A stretch of 64,000 nt of DNA, taken from the NCBI RefSeq assembly GCF_001425945.1, contig NZ_LMEB01000001.1, forward strand, positions 186,001 to 250,000, read 5' to 3'. The DNA comes from Brevundimonas sp. Root1279 (GTDB lineage: Bacteria; Pseudomonadota; Alphaproteobacteria; Caulobacterales; Caulobacteraceae). The position numbers were made by a program, and so were the translations under genes. How positions within the stretch are numbered: position 1 is the stretch's first letter; each line of letters opens with the position of its first letter. The notes under the pieces were generated by a model. The model did no database searches and had not been told where the DNA came from. It saw only the letters and a program-made list of their open reading frames with translations. Below are positions 44,981-53,450 of this stretch, piece by piece.

Positions 44981-47191
44981 ATGAATCGTCTGCTGCTGAC
45001 CGCCGCCATCCCGGCCATCCTTCTCGCAGCGGTCCCCGCCGCCGCCCAGCAGGCCCAGGGCGACGCCTCGATCGTCGTCCCGGCCAAGCGGGTCGCGACC
45101 CCGCCCCACTTCCCCGCCGACCTGACCCCCGCCGGGGTCCGCGCCGCCGACGACCACCTGGCCCTCGAACAGGTCGACGGCGCCGAGGCCATGGCCTTCG
45201 TCCATGCCTCCAACGAGAAGAGCCTGTCCTCCCTCACCGGCGACCGCCGCTACGAGCCGTTCCGCCAGCAGGCCGAGGCGATCCTGACCGCCACCGACCG
45301 CATCCCGGCGCCCAGCTTCCTCGGCGAGGGCATCGGCAATTTCTGGCAGGACGCGGCCAATCCCAAGGGCGTCTGGCGCCGCACCACCCTGGAGTCCTAC
45401 CGCTCGGCGTCGCCCGCCTGGCGGGTCCTTCTCGACATCGACGCCCTGTCCAAGGCCGAGGGCAAGGACTGGGTCTGGAAGGGCGCCGACTGCCTCGCTC
45501 CCGACGAGAGCCGCTGCCTGGTCAGCCTGTCCGACGGCGGCAAGGACGCCGTGGTGGTGCGCGAGTTCGACACCACGACCGGCCTGTGGGTTGAGGACGG
45601 CTTCATCCTGCCGGAAGGCAAGCACCGCCTCGAATGGCTGGACCGCGGCACCCTGCTGGTCGCCACCGACTTCGGGCCGGAGACCCTGACCGAGTCCGGC
45701 TACCCCTTCATCGTCAAGGCGCTGAAGCGTGGCCAGACGCTGGACCAGGCCACCGAGGTCTACCGCGGCGACATCGGCGACGGCGGCTATGGGGTGAGCC
45801 CGAGCGTGTTCCGCGACAAGGACGGCCGCGTCCTGGCGACCGTCATCACCCGCCCGCTCGACACCTTCCGCTCCGAGACCTGGGCCCTGGGCTCGGACGG
45901 CAAGCCGTACCGCCTGACCCTGCCGGCCCGCTCTTCAGTGCTCGGCGCCTTCGACGGCCGCCTGGTCTTCTCGGTCGAGGAGCCCTGGACCTTCGACGGC
46001 GAGACCTACGCCGCCGGTTCCCTGCTGGCGCCGCCGATCGCTCGCCTCGGCGAGGTCCGCGACGCCGCCCTGACCCGCCGCGCCGAAGCCCTCGTCTTCG
46101 CCCCCGGCCCGCGCCAGTCGGTCGAGGAAGTCCGGGTCCTGAGCGACCGCCTCGTCGCCACCATCTACGACAACGTCCGCGGGGGTCTGACCACCTTCTC
46201 ACCCGGCCCCGACGGCTGGCGCGCCACGGCGCTGCCGACGCCGGAGAACGTCTCTGTTCACCTCGGCGACTCGTCCAAGTCCAGCGGCCGCGTCTTCTAT
46301 TCGGTCGAGGGCTTCCTCACCCCGTCGACCCTCAGCCTGGCCGACATCGGCGCCGGCTCGTCCGAGACCCTGCGCACCGCCCCGGCCCGTTTCGACGCCT
46401 CGACCCATGTCGTCGAGCAGTTCGAGGCGACCTCGTCGGACGGGACCAAGATCCCCTATTTCGCCGTCATGCCGAAGGACCTGGTCCGCGACGGCCACGC
46501 CCCGACCATCCTGTTCGGCTACGGCGGTTTCCAGGTCTCCAAGCCGCCGGCCTACATCCCCGAGATGGGCAAGCTGTGGCTCGAGAACGGCGGCGTCTTC
46601 GTCAACGCCAACATCCGCGGCGGCGGCGAGTTCGGCCCGACCTGGCACCAGTCGGTGCTCAAAGAGCACCGTCAGCTGGCCTTCGACGACTTCGCGGCCG
46701 TGGCGGCGGACCTGCAGGCCCGCGGTATCACCAGCCCGCGCCGCACCGGCATCTACGGCCGCTCCAACGGCGGGGTGCTGACCTCTGTGTCGATCACCCA
46801 GCACCCGGAGCTGTTCAACGCCGCGGTCATCGAGAGCCCGCTGATCGACATGCTGCGCTATCACGAGCTGCCCGCCGGGGCCTCTTGGATCGGCGAATAC
46901 GGCGATCCGCGCATCCCCGAGGACGCCGCCTACATCGCCCGCTACTCGGCCTATCAGCAGCTTCGTCCGGGGGCGGAGTATCCGCGCGTCTACATCACGA
47001 CGAACACCCGCGACGACCGCGTCCACCCGGGTCACGCCCGCAAGTTCGCGGCCCGTCTCGAGGACATGGGCTATGCGCACCTCTACTATGAGGAAACCGC
47101 CGGCGGTCACTCCAACGACGCCGACCCGGTCGCCAACGCCCGCCGCTGGGCGAGGCACTACGTCTATCTGGCGCAGCAGTTGATGGATTGA
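44981..47191 (+). CDS. Exported prolyl oligopeptidase family (S9A) peptidase, copy 2
   Basis: 736 residues from ATG 44981, with GGAG 9 bases upstream. Signal peptide MNRLLLTAAIPAILLAAVPA, cleavage after AAA near residue 22. The layout is as copy 1: propeller, then ILFGYGGFQVSKPPAYIPEM, NANIRGGGEFGPTWHQSVL, nucleophile Ser in GRSNGGVLTS, NTRDDRVHPGHARK and AGGHSND with the catalytic His. The nucleophile elbow differs (GRSNGG against GGSQGG), suggesting different specificity after duplication. A longer in-frame reading upstream passes through the repeat element and lacks a signal peptide. Confidence 0.93.
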   Translation: MNRLLLTAAIPAILLAAVPAAAQQAQGDASIVVPAKRVATPPHFPADLTPAGVRAADDHLALEQVDGAEAMAFVHASNEKSLSSLTGDRRYEPFRQQAEAILTATDRIPAPSFLGEGIGNFWQDAANPKGVWRRTTLESYRSASPAWRVLLDIDALSKAEGKDWVWKGADCLAPDESRCLVSLSDGGKDAVVVREFDTTTGLWVEDGFILPEGKHRLEWLDRGTLLVATDFGPETLTESGYPFIVKALKRGQTLDQATEVYRGDIGDGGYGVSPSVFRDKDGRVLATVITRPLDTFRSETWALGSDGKPYRLTLPARSSVLGAFDGRLVFSVEEPWTFDGETYAAGSLLAPPIARLGEVRDAALTRRAEALVFAPGPRQSVEEVRVLSDRLVATIYDNVRGGLTTFSPGPDGWRATALPTPENVSVHLGDSSKSSGRVFYSVEGFLTPSTLSLADIGAGSSETLRTAPARFDASTHVVEQFEATSSDGTKIPYFAVMPKDLVRDGHAPTILFGYGGFQVSKPPAYIPEMGKLWLENGGVFVNANIRGGGEFGPTWHQSVLKEHRQLAFDDFAAVAADLQARGITSPRRTGIYGRSNGGVLTSVSITQHPELFNAAVIESPLIDMLRYHELPAGASWIGEYGDPRIPEDAAYIARYSAYQQLRPGAEYPRVYITTNTRDDRVHPGHARKFAARLEDMGYAHLYYEETAGGHSNDADPVANARRWARHYVYLAQQLMD

Positions 47192-47245
47192 GGGTGGGGC
47201 GCTCCCGGGGCGGGGTGGCCAATCCCCGGCCGACAGCGGCTTGGA

Positions 47246-47344
47246 AGTGATTAGTGGCTAGTGATTAGTGGTTCGATGCGGCGACGCCGTTGGAGAAATG
47301 CGGGCGTCGGCGCTGACGCCGCCACCCACTAATCACTAACCACT
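47246..47344. repeat. Heptamer-armed intergenic hairpin, AGTGRYT subtype
   Basis: The left arm is four perfect tandem heptamers at 47246-47273 (AGTGATT, AGTGGCT, AGTGATT, AGTGGTT). The right arm, 47324-47344, has three (ACCCACT, AATCACT, AACCACT). The loop contains a GC-rich hairpin (GGCGACGCC region with GGCGTCGGCG). Here the flanking genes, S9A copy 2 and marR, converge, so it may serve as a bidirectional terminator. Confidence 0.87.
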
Positions 47345-47373
47345 ATCCGGGCGCCCTGCCCGCCGCCCTTCGC

Positions 47374-47997
47374 TCAGACCGGCTCGACCAGCTTGAGCTT
47401 GGCGGTCTTGGCCGGCTTGTCGGCTTTCAGGGCCTTTTCCGGCTTGTCCCCTTTCGAGGCCTTGCGGGCCAGTTTCTCGGCCTTCTTCAGTTCGCGGGCG
47501 GCCTTCTTGGCGGCCTTGGCTTCGGCCTTGGCCTTGACCGGGGCGGCGTCGGCCTCGCCGGCCAGTTCGCCGAGCAACTCCAGGAAGCCGTCGCGCTTGC
47601 CCTTGGGCAGCAGGGCCATGATCCGCTTGTCCGCGGCCTCGACGCGCGGCCGGGCCGCCTCCAGCGCCGCCTGCCCCGTTTCCGACAGCCGCACCGCCTT
47701 GGCCCGGGCGTCGATCACCGAGCGCTCGCGCTCCAGGAGGCCCTTGGTGGTCATGCGGGCGACCAGGTCGGCCAGGGTCGAGCGGTCGATGCCCGTGGCC
47801 CGCACCAGATCGGTCTGGGTCAGGCCCGACTTGTGGCTGACCGCCTCCAGCACCGCGAACTGGCGCTGGGTCAGGCCGTCCGGGCCCGTCTCCTCGGCAT
47901 AGATGTCCAGCGCCAGCTGCAGGGCGCGGTGGATCAGATGGCTGGGCGAGGCGGACAGACCGCCGCCGCGCTTGGCCTTGTTGCCGGACTTCACCAT
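47374..47997 (-). CDS. MarR family transcriptional regulator with lysine/alanine-rich tail
   Basis: 207 residues. The winged helix is clear: LTQRQFAVLEAVSHKSGLTQ, TDLVRATGIDRSTLADLVARM, then the wing KGLLERERSVIDARAKAVRL. From about residue 150 the protein continues into a tail of roughly 55 residues made of Lys, Ala and Pro (KAKAEAKAAKKAARELKKAE) that is absent from ordinary MarR proteins (about 140-150 residues) and resembles histone H1 or Caulobacterales Lys/Ala tails. The tail may add nonspecific DNA binding. A 28-bp inverted repeat lies 24 bases upstream of its start, a likely operator. Confidence 0.87.
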   Translation of the reverse strand: MVKSGNKAKRGGGLSASPSHLIHRALQLALDIYAEETGPDGLTQRQFAVLEAVSHKSGLTQTDLVRATGIDRSTLADLVARMTTKGLLERERSVIDARAKAVRLSETGQAALEAARPRVEAADKRIMALLPKGKRDGFLELLGELAGEADAAPVKAKAEAKAAKKAARELKKAEKLARKASKGDKPEKALKADKPAKTAKLKLVEPV

Positions 47998-48020
47998 GAC
48001 CCGTATCCCTCGGTTGTCTG

Positions 48021-48048
48021 CCGTAAAGCTACCACCGGCGCTTTACGG
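48021..48048. promoter_or_regulatory. 28-bp inverted repeat upstream of marR, probable operator
   Basis: CCGTAAAGC-N10-GCTTTACGG is perfect over 9-bp arms, with arm centres 19 bases apart (near two helical turns), as expected for a dimeric winged-helix regulator. It lies in the 75-base gap between yciB (ends 48073, same strand) and the marR start at 47997. Autoregulation is the simplest reading. A terminator is less likely because no T run follows on the minus strand. Confidence 0.6.
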
Positions 48049-48072
48049 TTTGACGACGGAGCAACGCGGGGA

Positions 48073-48669
48073 TCAGAGACCAGGATCGGGCGTCGTCGGC
48101 CCCGTTTCCTCGTCCTTCAGAAGATGGTCCTTCAACAGATAGACCTGAAGCCCGCCGAAGACGATGGCCAGCACCACCACGACGATGCGGAACTTGACCC
48201 AGGTGGCGTCCGTCTGGGTCCGCCACACCGCCTCGTTGACCAGGGCGATGGCCGCGAAATACAGGCCGTAGTTGATCGTCACCCGCCGCCAGCCCTCGTT
48301 GGTCAGGGGGAAGACGTCGCCGAGCAGCCATTTCAGCGGGTATTTGCCGAACGGCAGCGAGGCCAGCAGCACCGTCGCCAGGATGCCGTTCTGCACCGTG
48401 AACTTCAGCTTGATGAAGGTCTCGTCGTGGAAGACCACGGCCAGGACGCTGAACACCAGGGCGATCACCCCGGCGAAGGCGGGCAGGGGGGCGATGCGCT
48501 TCTCGACCGCATAGCCGATGGCGATGGCCACGCCCGAGGCGACGGCCAGCACCCAGCCGGCGGTGATCAGGTCGCGGGTGATGAAGAAGGCGACCGCGAA
48601 GGCCCCCAGGGCCCCGAAGTCGACGACCTGGCGCACCCAGGCGCGGTTGTTGGCGGCGGCGTCGTTCAT
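48073..48669 (-). CDS. yciB: YciB/IspA family inner-membrane septation protein A
   Basis: 198 residues with five or six hydrophobic segments. Family strings: VDFGALGAFAVAFFITRDL, AIGYAVEKRIAPLPAFAGVI, VFHDETFIKLKFTVQNGIL, FGKYPLKWLLGDVFPLTNEG and WRRVTINYGLYFAAIALVNE. YciB acts in the inner membrane and affects septum formation and cell-envelope integrity. It follows ftsY by 8 bases on the same strand, the usual ftsY-yciB order in Alphaproteobacteria. Confidence 0.94.
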   Translation of the reverse strand: MNDAAANNRAWVRQVVDFGALGAFAVAFFITRDLITAGWVLAVASGVAIAIGYAVEKRIAPLPAFAGVIALVFSVLAVVFHDETFIKLKFTVQNGILATVLLASLPFGKYPLKWLLGDVFPLTNEGWRRVTINYGLYFAAIALVNEAVWRTQTDATWVKFRIVVVVLAIVFGGLQVYLLKDHLLKDEETGPTTPDPGL

Positions 48670-48677
48670 GCTCGGTG

Positions 48678-49613
48678 TCAGTCCTCGAGGCCTACGAGCG
48701 AACGGGAGAAGGCTCGCGCGTCGAAGGGTTGCAGGTCGTCGATCCCCTCGCCGACGCCGATCAGCTTGATCGGGGCGTCCGAGGCCTGGGCCACGGGGAC
48801 CAGCACCCCGCCGCGCGCCGTGCCGTCCAGCTTGGTCATCACCAGGCCCGACACATAGGCGGTGCGGCCGAAGATCTGCTCCTGGGCCAGGGCGTTGCGG
48901 CCGACCGTGGCGTCGAGCACCAGCAGGGTCTCGTGCGGCGCCTCGGGATCGATCTTCTTCAGCACCCGGACGATCTTCAGCAACTCGTCCATCAGGGCCG
49001 ACTTGTTCTGCAGCCGGCCGGCGGTGTCGATCAGCACCACGTCATAGCCCTCGGCCCTGGCGCGGGTGTAGGCGTCGAAGGCCAGGCCTGCCGGGTCGGC
49101 CCCGTCCCGGCGGCTCTCGAAGGTCGCCCCGGCGCGCTCGGCCCAGACCTTGAGCTGTTCCCGGGCGGCGGCGCGGAAGGTGTCGCAGGCGACAATCATC
49201 ACCTTGGCGCCCTGCCCGGTCAGGTCGGCGGCGATCTTGCCCAGGGTCGTGGTCTTGCCCGAGCCGTTGACGCCGACGAACAGGGTGACGAACGGCTTGG
49301 CCCCGCCCAGCGGCTCGTAGCGGGCCTCGTGGTTGACCAGTTCAGCGGCCACGGCCTCGGCCAGGGCCTCCTTGACCTCGCGCTCATTGGCGCCGGCGGC
49401 GAAGCGCAGCTCGCGGAAACGGGCGACGATGCGGTCGGTGGCGGCCGGGCCGAGGTCGCTCTCGAGCAGATGCTCCTCGAGCCCCTCGAGCGCCTTCTCC
49501 GACAGGGGCTCCTTCACGAAGGCGCCGACGACCTGTTCGGTCATCTGCTTCGAGGTGCGGGACAGGCCTTCGCTCAGGCGCGAGAGCCAGCCCTTCTTCG
49601 GCGTATCGTTCAT
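48678..49613 (-). CDS. ftsY: Signal recognition particle receptor FtsY
   Basis: 311 residues, the short form lacking the long acidic A domain of E. coli FtsY. The N domain is helical (residues 1-100). The GTPase (NG) domain has GVNGSGKTTTLGKIA (G1), DTFRAAAREQL, DTAGRLQ (G3), TKLDGTARGG (G4) and the closing GVGEGIDDLQPFDARAF. It docks SRP-ribosome complexes at the membrane for co-translational insertion. Start ATG 49613. Confidence 0.97.
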   Translation of the reverse strand: MNDTPKKGWLSRLSEGLSRTSKQMTEQVVGAFVKEPLSEKALEGLEEHLLESDLGPAATDRIVARFRELRFAAGANEREVKEALAEAVAAELVNHEARYEPLGGAKPFVTLFVGVNGSGKTTTLGKIAADLTGQGAKVMIVACDTFRAAAREQLKVWAERAGATFESRRDGADPAGLAFDAYTRARAEGYDVVLIDTAGRLQNKSALMDELLKIVRVLKKIDPEAPHETLLVLDATVGRNALAQEQIFGRTAYVSGLVMTKLDGTARGGVLVPVAQASDAPIKLIGVGEGIDDLQPFDARAFSRSLVGLED

Positions 49614-49712
49614 GCAACCGCTTTAGCGGTCGCCGGTTGGCAGGTCACGGGCAATCGTGGCGAAGCGTCGCCTTTGGCTCTATATGAGCATAAGACCGTG
49701 AAGGACTGATCC

Positions 49713-51767
49713 GTGGCCGATACCCGCCTGTTCCACTCGCCGGCCGCCCACGGCTTCGTCCGCGTCGCCGCCGCCACCCCGGTGGTGCACATCGCCGACC
49801 CGGTCGCCAACGCCGACCAACACCTCGCCCTGATCGCGCGAGCGGTCGACCAGGGCGTCGAGCTGATGGTCTTCCCGGAGCTCAGCCTCAGCGGCTACGC
49901 CATCGACGACCTCCTGCTGCAGGAGACCGTCCTGGCCGAGGTCGACCGCCAGATCGAACGCCTCGCCGAGGCCACCCAGGGCACGGGCCTGGTGGCGGTG
50001 ATCGGCGCCCCGATCCGCGACGGCGACCGGCTCTACAACTGCGCCGTCGTGCTGGGCGAGGGCGCGGTCCTGGGCGTCGTGCCCAAGACCTATCTGCCGA
50101 ACTATCGAGAATATTATGAGAAGCGCTGGTTCGCCTCCGCCATCGGCCTGGCCCCCTTCCACGACGACATCGCCATCGGCCAGCTGTGGGCGCCGTTCGG
50201 CACGGGGCTGATCTTCCAGGCCGACAACCGGCCCGACTTCGTCTTCGGCGTGGAGATCTGCGAGGACTACTGGGCCCCGCTGCCCCCCTCGACCCGCCAG
50301 GCGCTCGCGGGCGCGCGCATCCTGCTCAACCTGTCGGCCTCCAACGTCCTGATCGGCAAGTCCGACGACCGCGCCCTGCTGTGCGCCAGCCAGTCGGCGC
50401 GGGCCATGGCCGCCTATGTCTTCACCGCCTCGGGCTGGGGCGAGAGCACGACCGACCTGGCCTGGGACGGCCAGTCGATCATCTACGAACTGGGCGCCAA
50501 GCTGGCCGAGAACGAGCGCTTCTCCATGGAGGCGACCCTCACCGTCGCCGACATCGATGTCGAGCGCATCGGCCTGGAGCGGATGCGCACCGGCACCTTC
50601 GCCGACTGCTCGAAGGCGGAGGTCGAGGAGGCCCGCTTCCAGCGCGTCGCCTTCGCGGCCCGCGAGACCCTGACCGAGGGCGACCTGATCCGTCCGCTGG
50701 ACCGTCACCCCTTCGTCCCCGACGACGCCAGGCGGCTCGACCAGGACTGCTACGAAGCCTTCAACATCCAGGTCCAAGGCCTGATGCGGCGGCTCAAGGC
50801 GACCAACGGCAAGACCCTCGTCATCGGCGTCTCCGGCGGGCTGGACTCGACCCAGGCCCTGCTCGTCGCCTGCCGCGCCTTCGATCAGCTCGGCCTGCCG
50901 CGCACCGGCATCCTCGGCTACACCATGCCCGGCTTCGCCACGTCCGAGGGGACCAAGTCGAACGCCTGGGCTCTGATGAAGGCGCTGGGCGTCACCGGGG
51001 CCGAGATCGACATCCGCCCGACGGCCATGACCATGTTCGAGGGCATCGGCCACCCCTTCGCCAAGGGCGAGCCGGTGCACGACATCACCTTCGAGAACGT
51101 CCAGGCCGGGCTGCGCACCGACTATCTGTTCCGCCTCGCCAACCAGAATGGCGGCTTCGTGCTGGGCACCGGCGACCTGTCTGAGCTGGCCCTCGGCTGG
51201 GCCACCTACGGCGTCGGCGACCACATGAGCCACTACAACGTCAACGCCGGCGTGGCGAAGACCTTGATCCGGCACCTGATCCGCTGGGTCGCCGATCACG
51301 CCCTGGTCGGCTCCGAGGCCGCGCCGGTGCTGCGCGGCATCCTGGCCACCGACATCTCACCCGAGCTGGTCCCCGCGGTCGACGGCAAGATCCAGTCGAC
51401 CCAGGGCACGGTCGGTCCCTATCCGCTGAACGACTTCTTCCTGTTCTACATCACTCGCTTCGGCCTGCGCCCGTCCAAGGTCGCCTACCTGGCCCACCAA
51501 GCCTGGAAGGACGCTTCGATCGGCCACTGGCCCTCCGGCACGCCGGACGAGGAGAAGGTCGAATACGACCTGGCGACCATCAAGCACTGGCTGCGCAAAT
51601 TCCTGGTCCGCTTCTTCCAGACCAGCCAGTTCAAGCGCTCGGCGGTCCCGAACGGACCGAAGGTGGTCACCGGCGGCTCGCTGTCGCCGCGAGGCGACTG
51701 GCGGGCGCCCTCGGACGCCACGGCGCGGGTCTGGCTGGATGAGCTTGAGGCGAACGTCCCCGACTAG
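49713..51767 (+). CDS. nadE: Glutamine-dependent NAD(+) synthetase
   Basis: 684 residues from GTG 49713 (GTGGCCGATACC). The N-terminal carbon-nitrogen hydrolase (glutaminase) domain has the triad Glu in FPELSLSGYAIDDL, Lys in PKTYLPNYREYYEKRWF and Cys in GVEICEDYW. The C-terminal synthetase domain has the ATP pyrophosphatase loop GVSGGLDSTQALL. The length matches the large multifunctional type (M. tuberculosis NadE, 679). It makes NAD from deamido-NAD, ATP and glutamine. The stop codon lies inside the first heptamer of a hairpin. Confidence 0.96.
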   Translation: MADTRLFHSPAAHGFVRVAAATPVVHIADPVANADQHLALIARAVDQGVELMVFPELSLSGYAIDDLLLQETVLAEVDRQIERLAEATQGTGLVAVIGAPIRDGDRLYNCAVVLGEGAVLGVVPKTYLPNYREYYEKRWFASAIGLAPFHDDIAIGQLWAPFGTGLIFQADNRPDFVFGVEICEDYWAPLPPSTRQALAGARILLNLSASNVLIGKSDDRALLCASQSARAMAAYVFTASGWGESTTDLAWDGQSIIYELGAKLAENERFSMEATLTVADIDVERIGLERMRTGTFADCSKAEVEEARFQRVAFAARETLTEGDLIRPLDRHPFVPDDARRLDQDCYEAFNIQVQGLMRRLKATNGKTLVIGVSGGLDSTQALLVACRAFDQLGLPRTGILGYTMPGFATSEGTKSNAWALMKALGVTGAEIDIRPTAMTMFEGIGHPFAKGEPVHDITFENVQAGLRTDYLFRLANQNGGFVLGTGDLSELALGWATYGVGDHMSHYNVNAGVAKTLIRHLIRWVADHALVGSEAAPVLRGILATDISPELVPAVDGKIQSTQGTVGPYPLNDFFLFYITRFGLRPSKVAYLAHQAWKDASIGHWPSGTPDEEKVEYDLATIKHWLRKFLVRFFQTSQFKRSAVPNGPKVVTGGSLSPRGDWRAPSDATARVWLDELEANVPD

Positions 51768-51834
51768 GGACTAGGTTCTAGGTTCTAGGTTCTAGGGCAG
51801 CCGCCCCTGGAACCTGGTCCCTAGTCCCCAGAAC
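51764..51834. repeat. Heptamer-armed hairpin, CTAGGTT subtype
   Basis: The left arm is five tandem heptamers from 51764 (CTAGGGA, CTAGGTT three times, CTAGGGC), with the nadE TAG stop inside the first. The right arm, 51807-51834, has four heptamers (CTGGAAC, CTGGTCC, CTAGTCC, CCAGAAC) that pair imperfectly with it. The loop is only about 8 bases. nadE and the downstream hydrolase converge here, so termination is a plausible role. Same 7-base design as the AGTGRYT hairpins with a different unit. Confidence 0.82.
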
Positions 51835-51839
51835 CTTCC

Positions 51840-52709
51840 TCAAGCCAGCTCGCTAAGGAACGGGAAGATCGCCGCCTTGGCCGCCGGCTCGTCCAGCATC
51901 GGCGCATGGCCGACGCCGGGCACCTCCACGACGTCCATGCGGGGGGCGCGCTTCTGCATCTTGGCCAGGATCTTCGGGCTGAGCAGGTCGGAATTCTCGC
52001 CCCGCACCAGCAGCACCTGCCGCCCCTTGGTCAGTCGGGTGAACATCGGCCACAGGTTGGGGACCAGGGCCTTGGCCCCCGCCGCCTTGATCGGCACGAC
52101 GATGTCGGGGTCGTAGTTGAGCACCGGCGACCCCTCGGGGCCCTCGCGGAAGACGCGTCGGGCGAAGGCGTTCCAGTCGGTGTCCTTGTAGTGCGGGAAG
52201 GCGACCTCGTTGTTCCGTTTCACATAGGCGGCCGCCTCGGCCCAGGTCGGGGTGTCGACCGGCTGGCCGGTGTAGGCGGCGATCCGCGCCAGCCCTTCCT
52301 TGGCCACTTCCGGGCCGACGTCATTGATGATGGCGCCGGCGATGACCTTCGAGCGCACCGCCGCCAGGGCCATGGTGATCAGGCCGCCCATGGAGGTGCC
52401 CAGGAAGACGGCCCGCTCGATGCCGGTCTGCTGCAGAAGGGCCAGTATGTCCTGGGCGTAGGTCGCCGGGACATAGGTCATCGGGTCCGGCGCATTGTCC
52501 GACCGGCCGCGGCCGCGCACGTCGACGGCCAGCACCCGGCGCCCGCTCTGGGCGATCAGCGGAGCGATCGCCTCGAAGTCCGCCGAGTTGCGGGTCAGGC
52601 CGTGAATGGCGATCACCGGCAATTTGGCCGCGCCGGCCGCCGCCGCATAGTCGCGCGCATACAGGCTCAGTCCATCGGGGCTGGTCCAGCGGCGGTCGGC
52701 GTAGGTCAT
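51840..52709 (-). CDS. Alpha/beta hydrolase
   Basis: 289 residues, cytoplasmic (no signal peptide). Core motifs: VIAIHGLTRNSADFEAIAPL (oxyanion HG), VLAVDVRGRGRSDNAPDP, nucleophile Ser in FLGTSMGGLITMAL, VLLVRGENSDLLSP (acid) and PGVGHAPMLDEP (His). This is the general alpha/beta hydrolase 1 pattern, as in esterases, dehalogenases and lactonases. No context narrows the substrate. The start ATG 52709 lies 66 bases downstream of the HAD phosphatase stop on the same strand. Confidence 0.87.
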   Translation of the reverse strand: MTYADRRWTSPDGLSLYARDYAAAAGAAKLPVIAIHGLTRNSADFEAIAPLIAQSGRRVLAVDVRGRGRSDNAPDPMTYVPATYAQDILALLQQTGIERAVFLGTSMGGLITMALAAVRSKVIAGAIINDVGPEVAKEGLARIAAYTGQPVDTPTWAEAAAYVKRNNEVAFPHYKDTDWNAFARRVFREGPEGSPVLNYDPDIVVPIKAAGAKALVPNLWPMFTRLTKGRQVLLVRGENSDLLSPKILAKMQKRAPRMDVVEVPGVGHAPMLDEPAAKAAIFPFLSELA

Positions 52710-52775
52710 CGAGGTCTCCGGTCGGGATTCGATTCTAATTCATCGGGCAGCGAAAACCATCGCCCGGATTGGGGA

Positions 52776-53285
52776 TCAGTGCCCCAGCAGTTCCTTGACG
52801 AAGTCGTCGAGGTCGCCGCCGTCGAAGCGGAAGCCCGGCACGCCCGCTCGGCGGGCCGCCTCCAGATCGCTCGGCTGGTCGCCGATCAGGAAGCTGCGCG
52901 CCGGATCGATCTGATGGTCCTGGATGGCGCGCAGGATCATCCCCGGGTTCGGCTTGCGATCGGGGTGGTCGGGATGGATGTAAGCCTCGACCCGGCCTTC
53001 CGAATGATAGGGGCAGGCGTAGACGGCGCCGATGATCGCCCCCTTGGCCGCCAGCTTGCGCACGATCAGGGCGTTGAAGGCCTTCATCTGGGCCTCGGTG
53101 AAGAGGCCCCGCGCCACGCCCGACTGATTGGTGACGATCACGCACAGGAAGCCCAGGGCGTTCAGGCGGCGGACCGCCGCGTCCGCGCCGGGCACGAGGC
53201 GCAGATGTTCTTCCAGGTGAGGATAGCCGGTGTCCTCGATCAGGACGCCGTCGCGATCGAGGAATACGGCGGGTACGCCAGTCAT
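52776..53285 (-). CDS. HAD-IIIA (GmhB-like) sugar-bisphosphate phosphatase, incomplete zinc site
   Basis: 169 residues from ATG 53285 (an adjacent ATG at 53288 is possible). HAD motifs: DRDGVLIED (motif I, Asp10 and Asp12), VTNQSGVARGL (II), RKPNPGM (III) and IGDQPSDLEAARRAG (IV). The length and order match GmhB, which removes the C7 phosphate of heptose 1,7-bisphosphate. GmhB normally has a C-x-H...C-x-C zinc loop; here CPYHSEGRVEAYIHPDHPD keeps the first Cys and His but lacks the second Cys pair. The substrate could differ. Divergent from a sugar aminotransferase gene. Confidence 0.85.
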   Translation of the reverse strand: MTGVPAVFLDRDGVLIEDTGYPHLEEHLRLVPGADAAVRRLNALGFLCVIVTNQSGVARGLFTEAQMKAFNALIVRKLAAKGAIIGAVYACPYHSEGRVEAYIHPDHPDRKPNPGMILRAIQDHQIDPARSFLIGDQPSDLEAARRAGVPGFRFDGGDLDDFVKELLGH

Positions 53286-53450
53286 CATTCTGGGGGATTA
53301 GGGCGCCCGTCCGGTTCGTTGCAACCCGTCACGGGAAGTGACCCCCGGGCATTTGGCGCGGACGGCGTCGATTTGGTAGGGAGCGCCACCCTCGGCGCGG
53401 CGTTGTTCTCGCGCCGCCTGCGCCCGCGCGCGTTCGGAGACCGTCCCGAC

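Noticed and set aside
47374..48331. Inverted repeat 48021-48048 considered as an intrinsic terminator for yciB
   Set aside because: No U run follows on the minus strand and the arms are separated by 10 bases; an operator for marR is the simpler reading.
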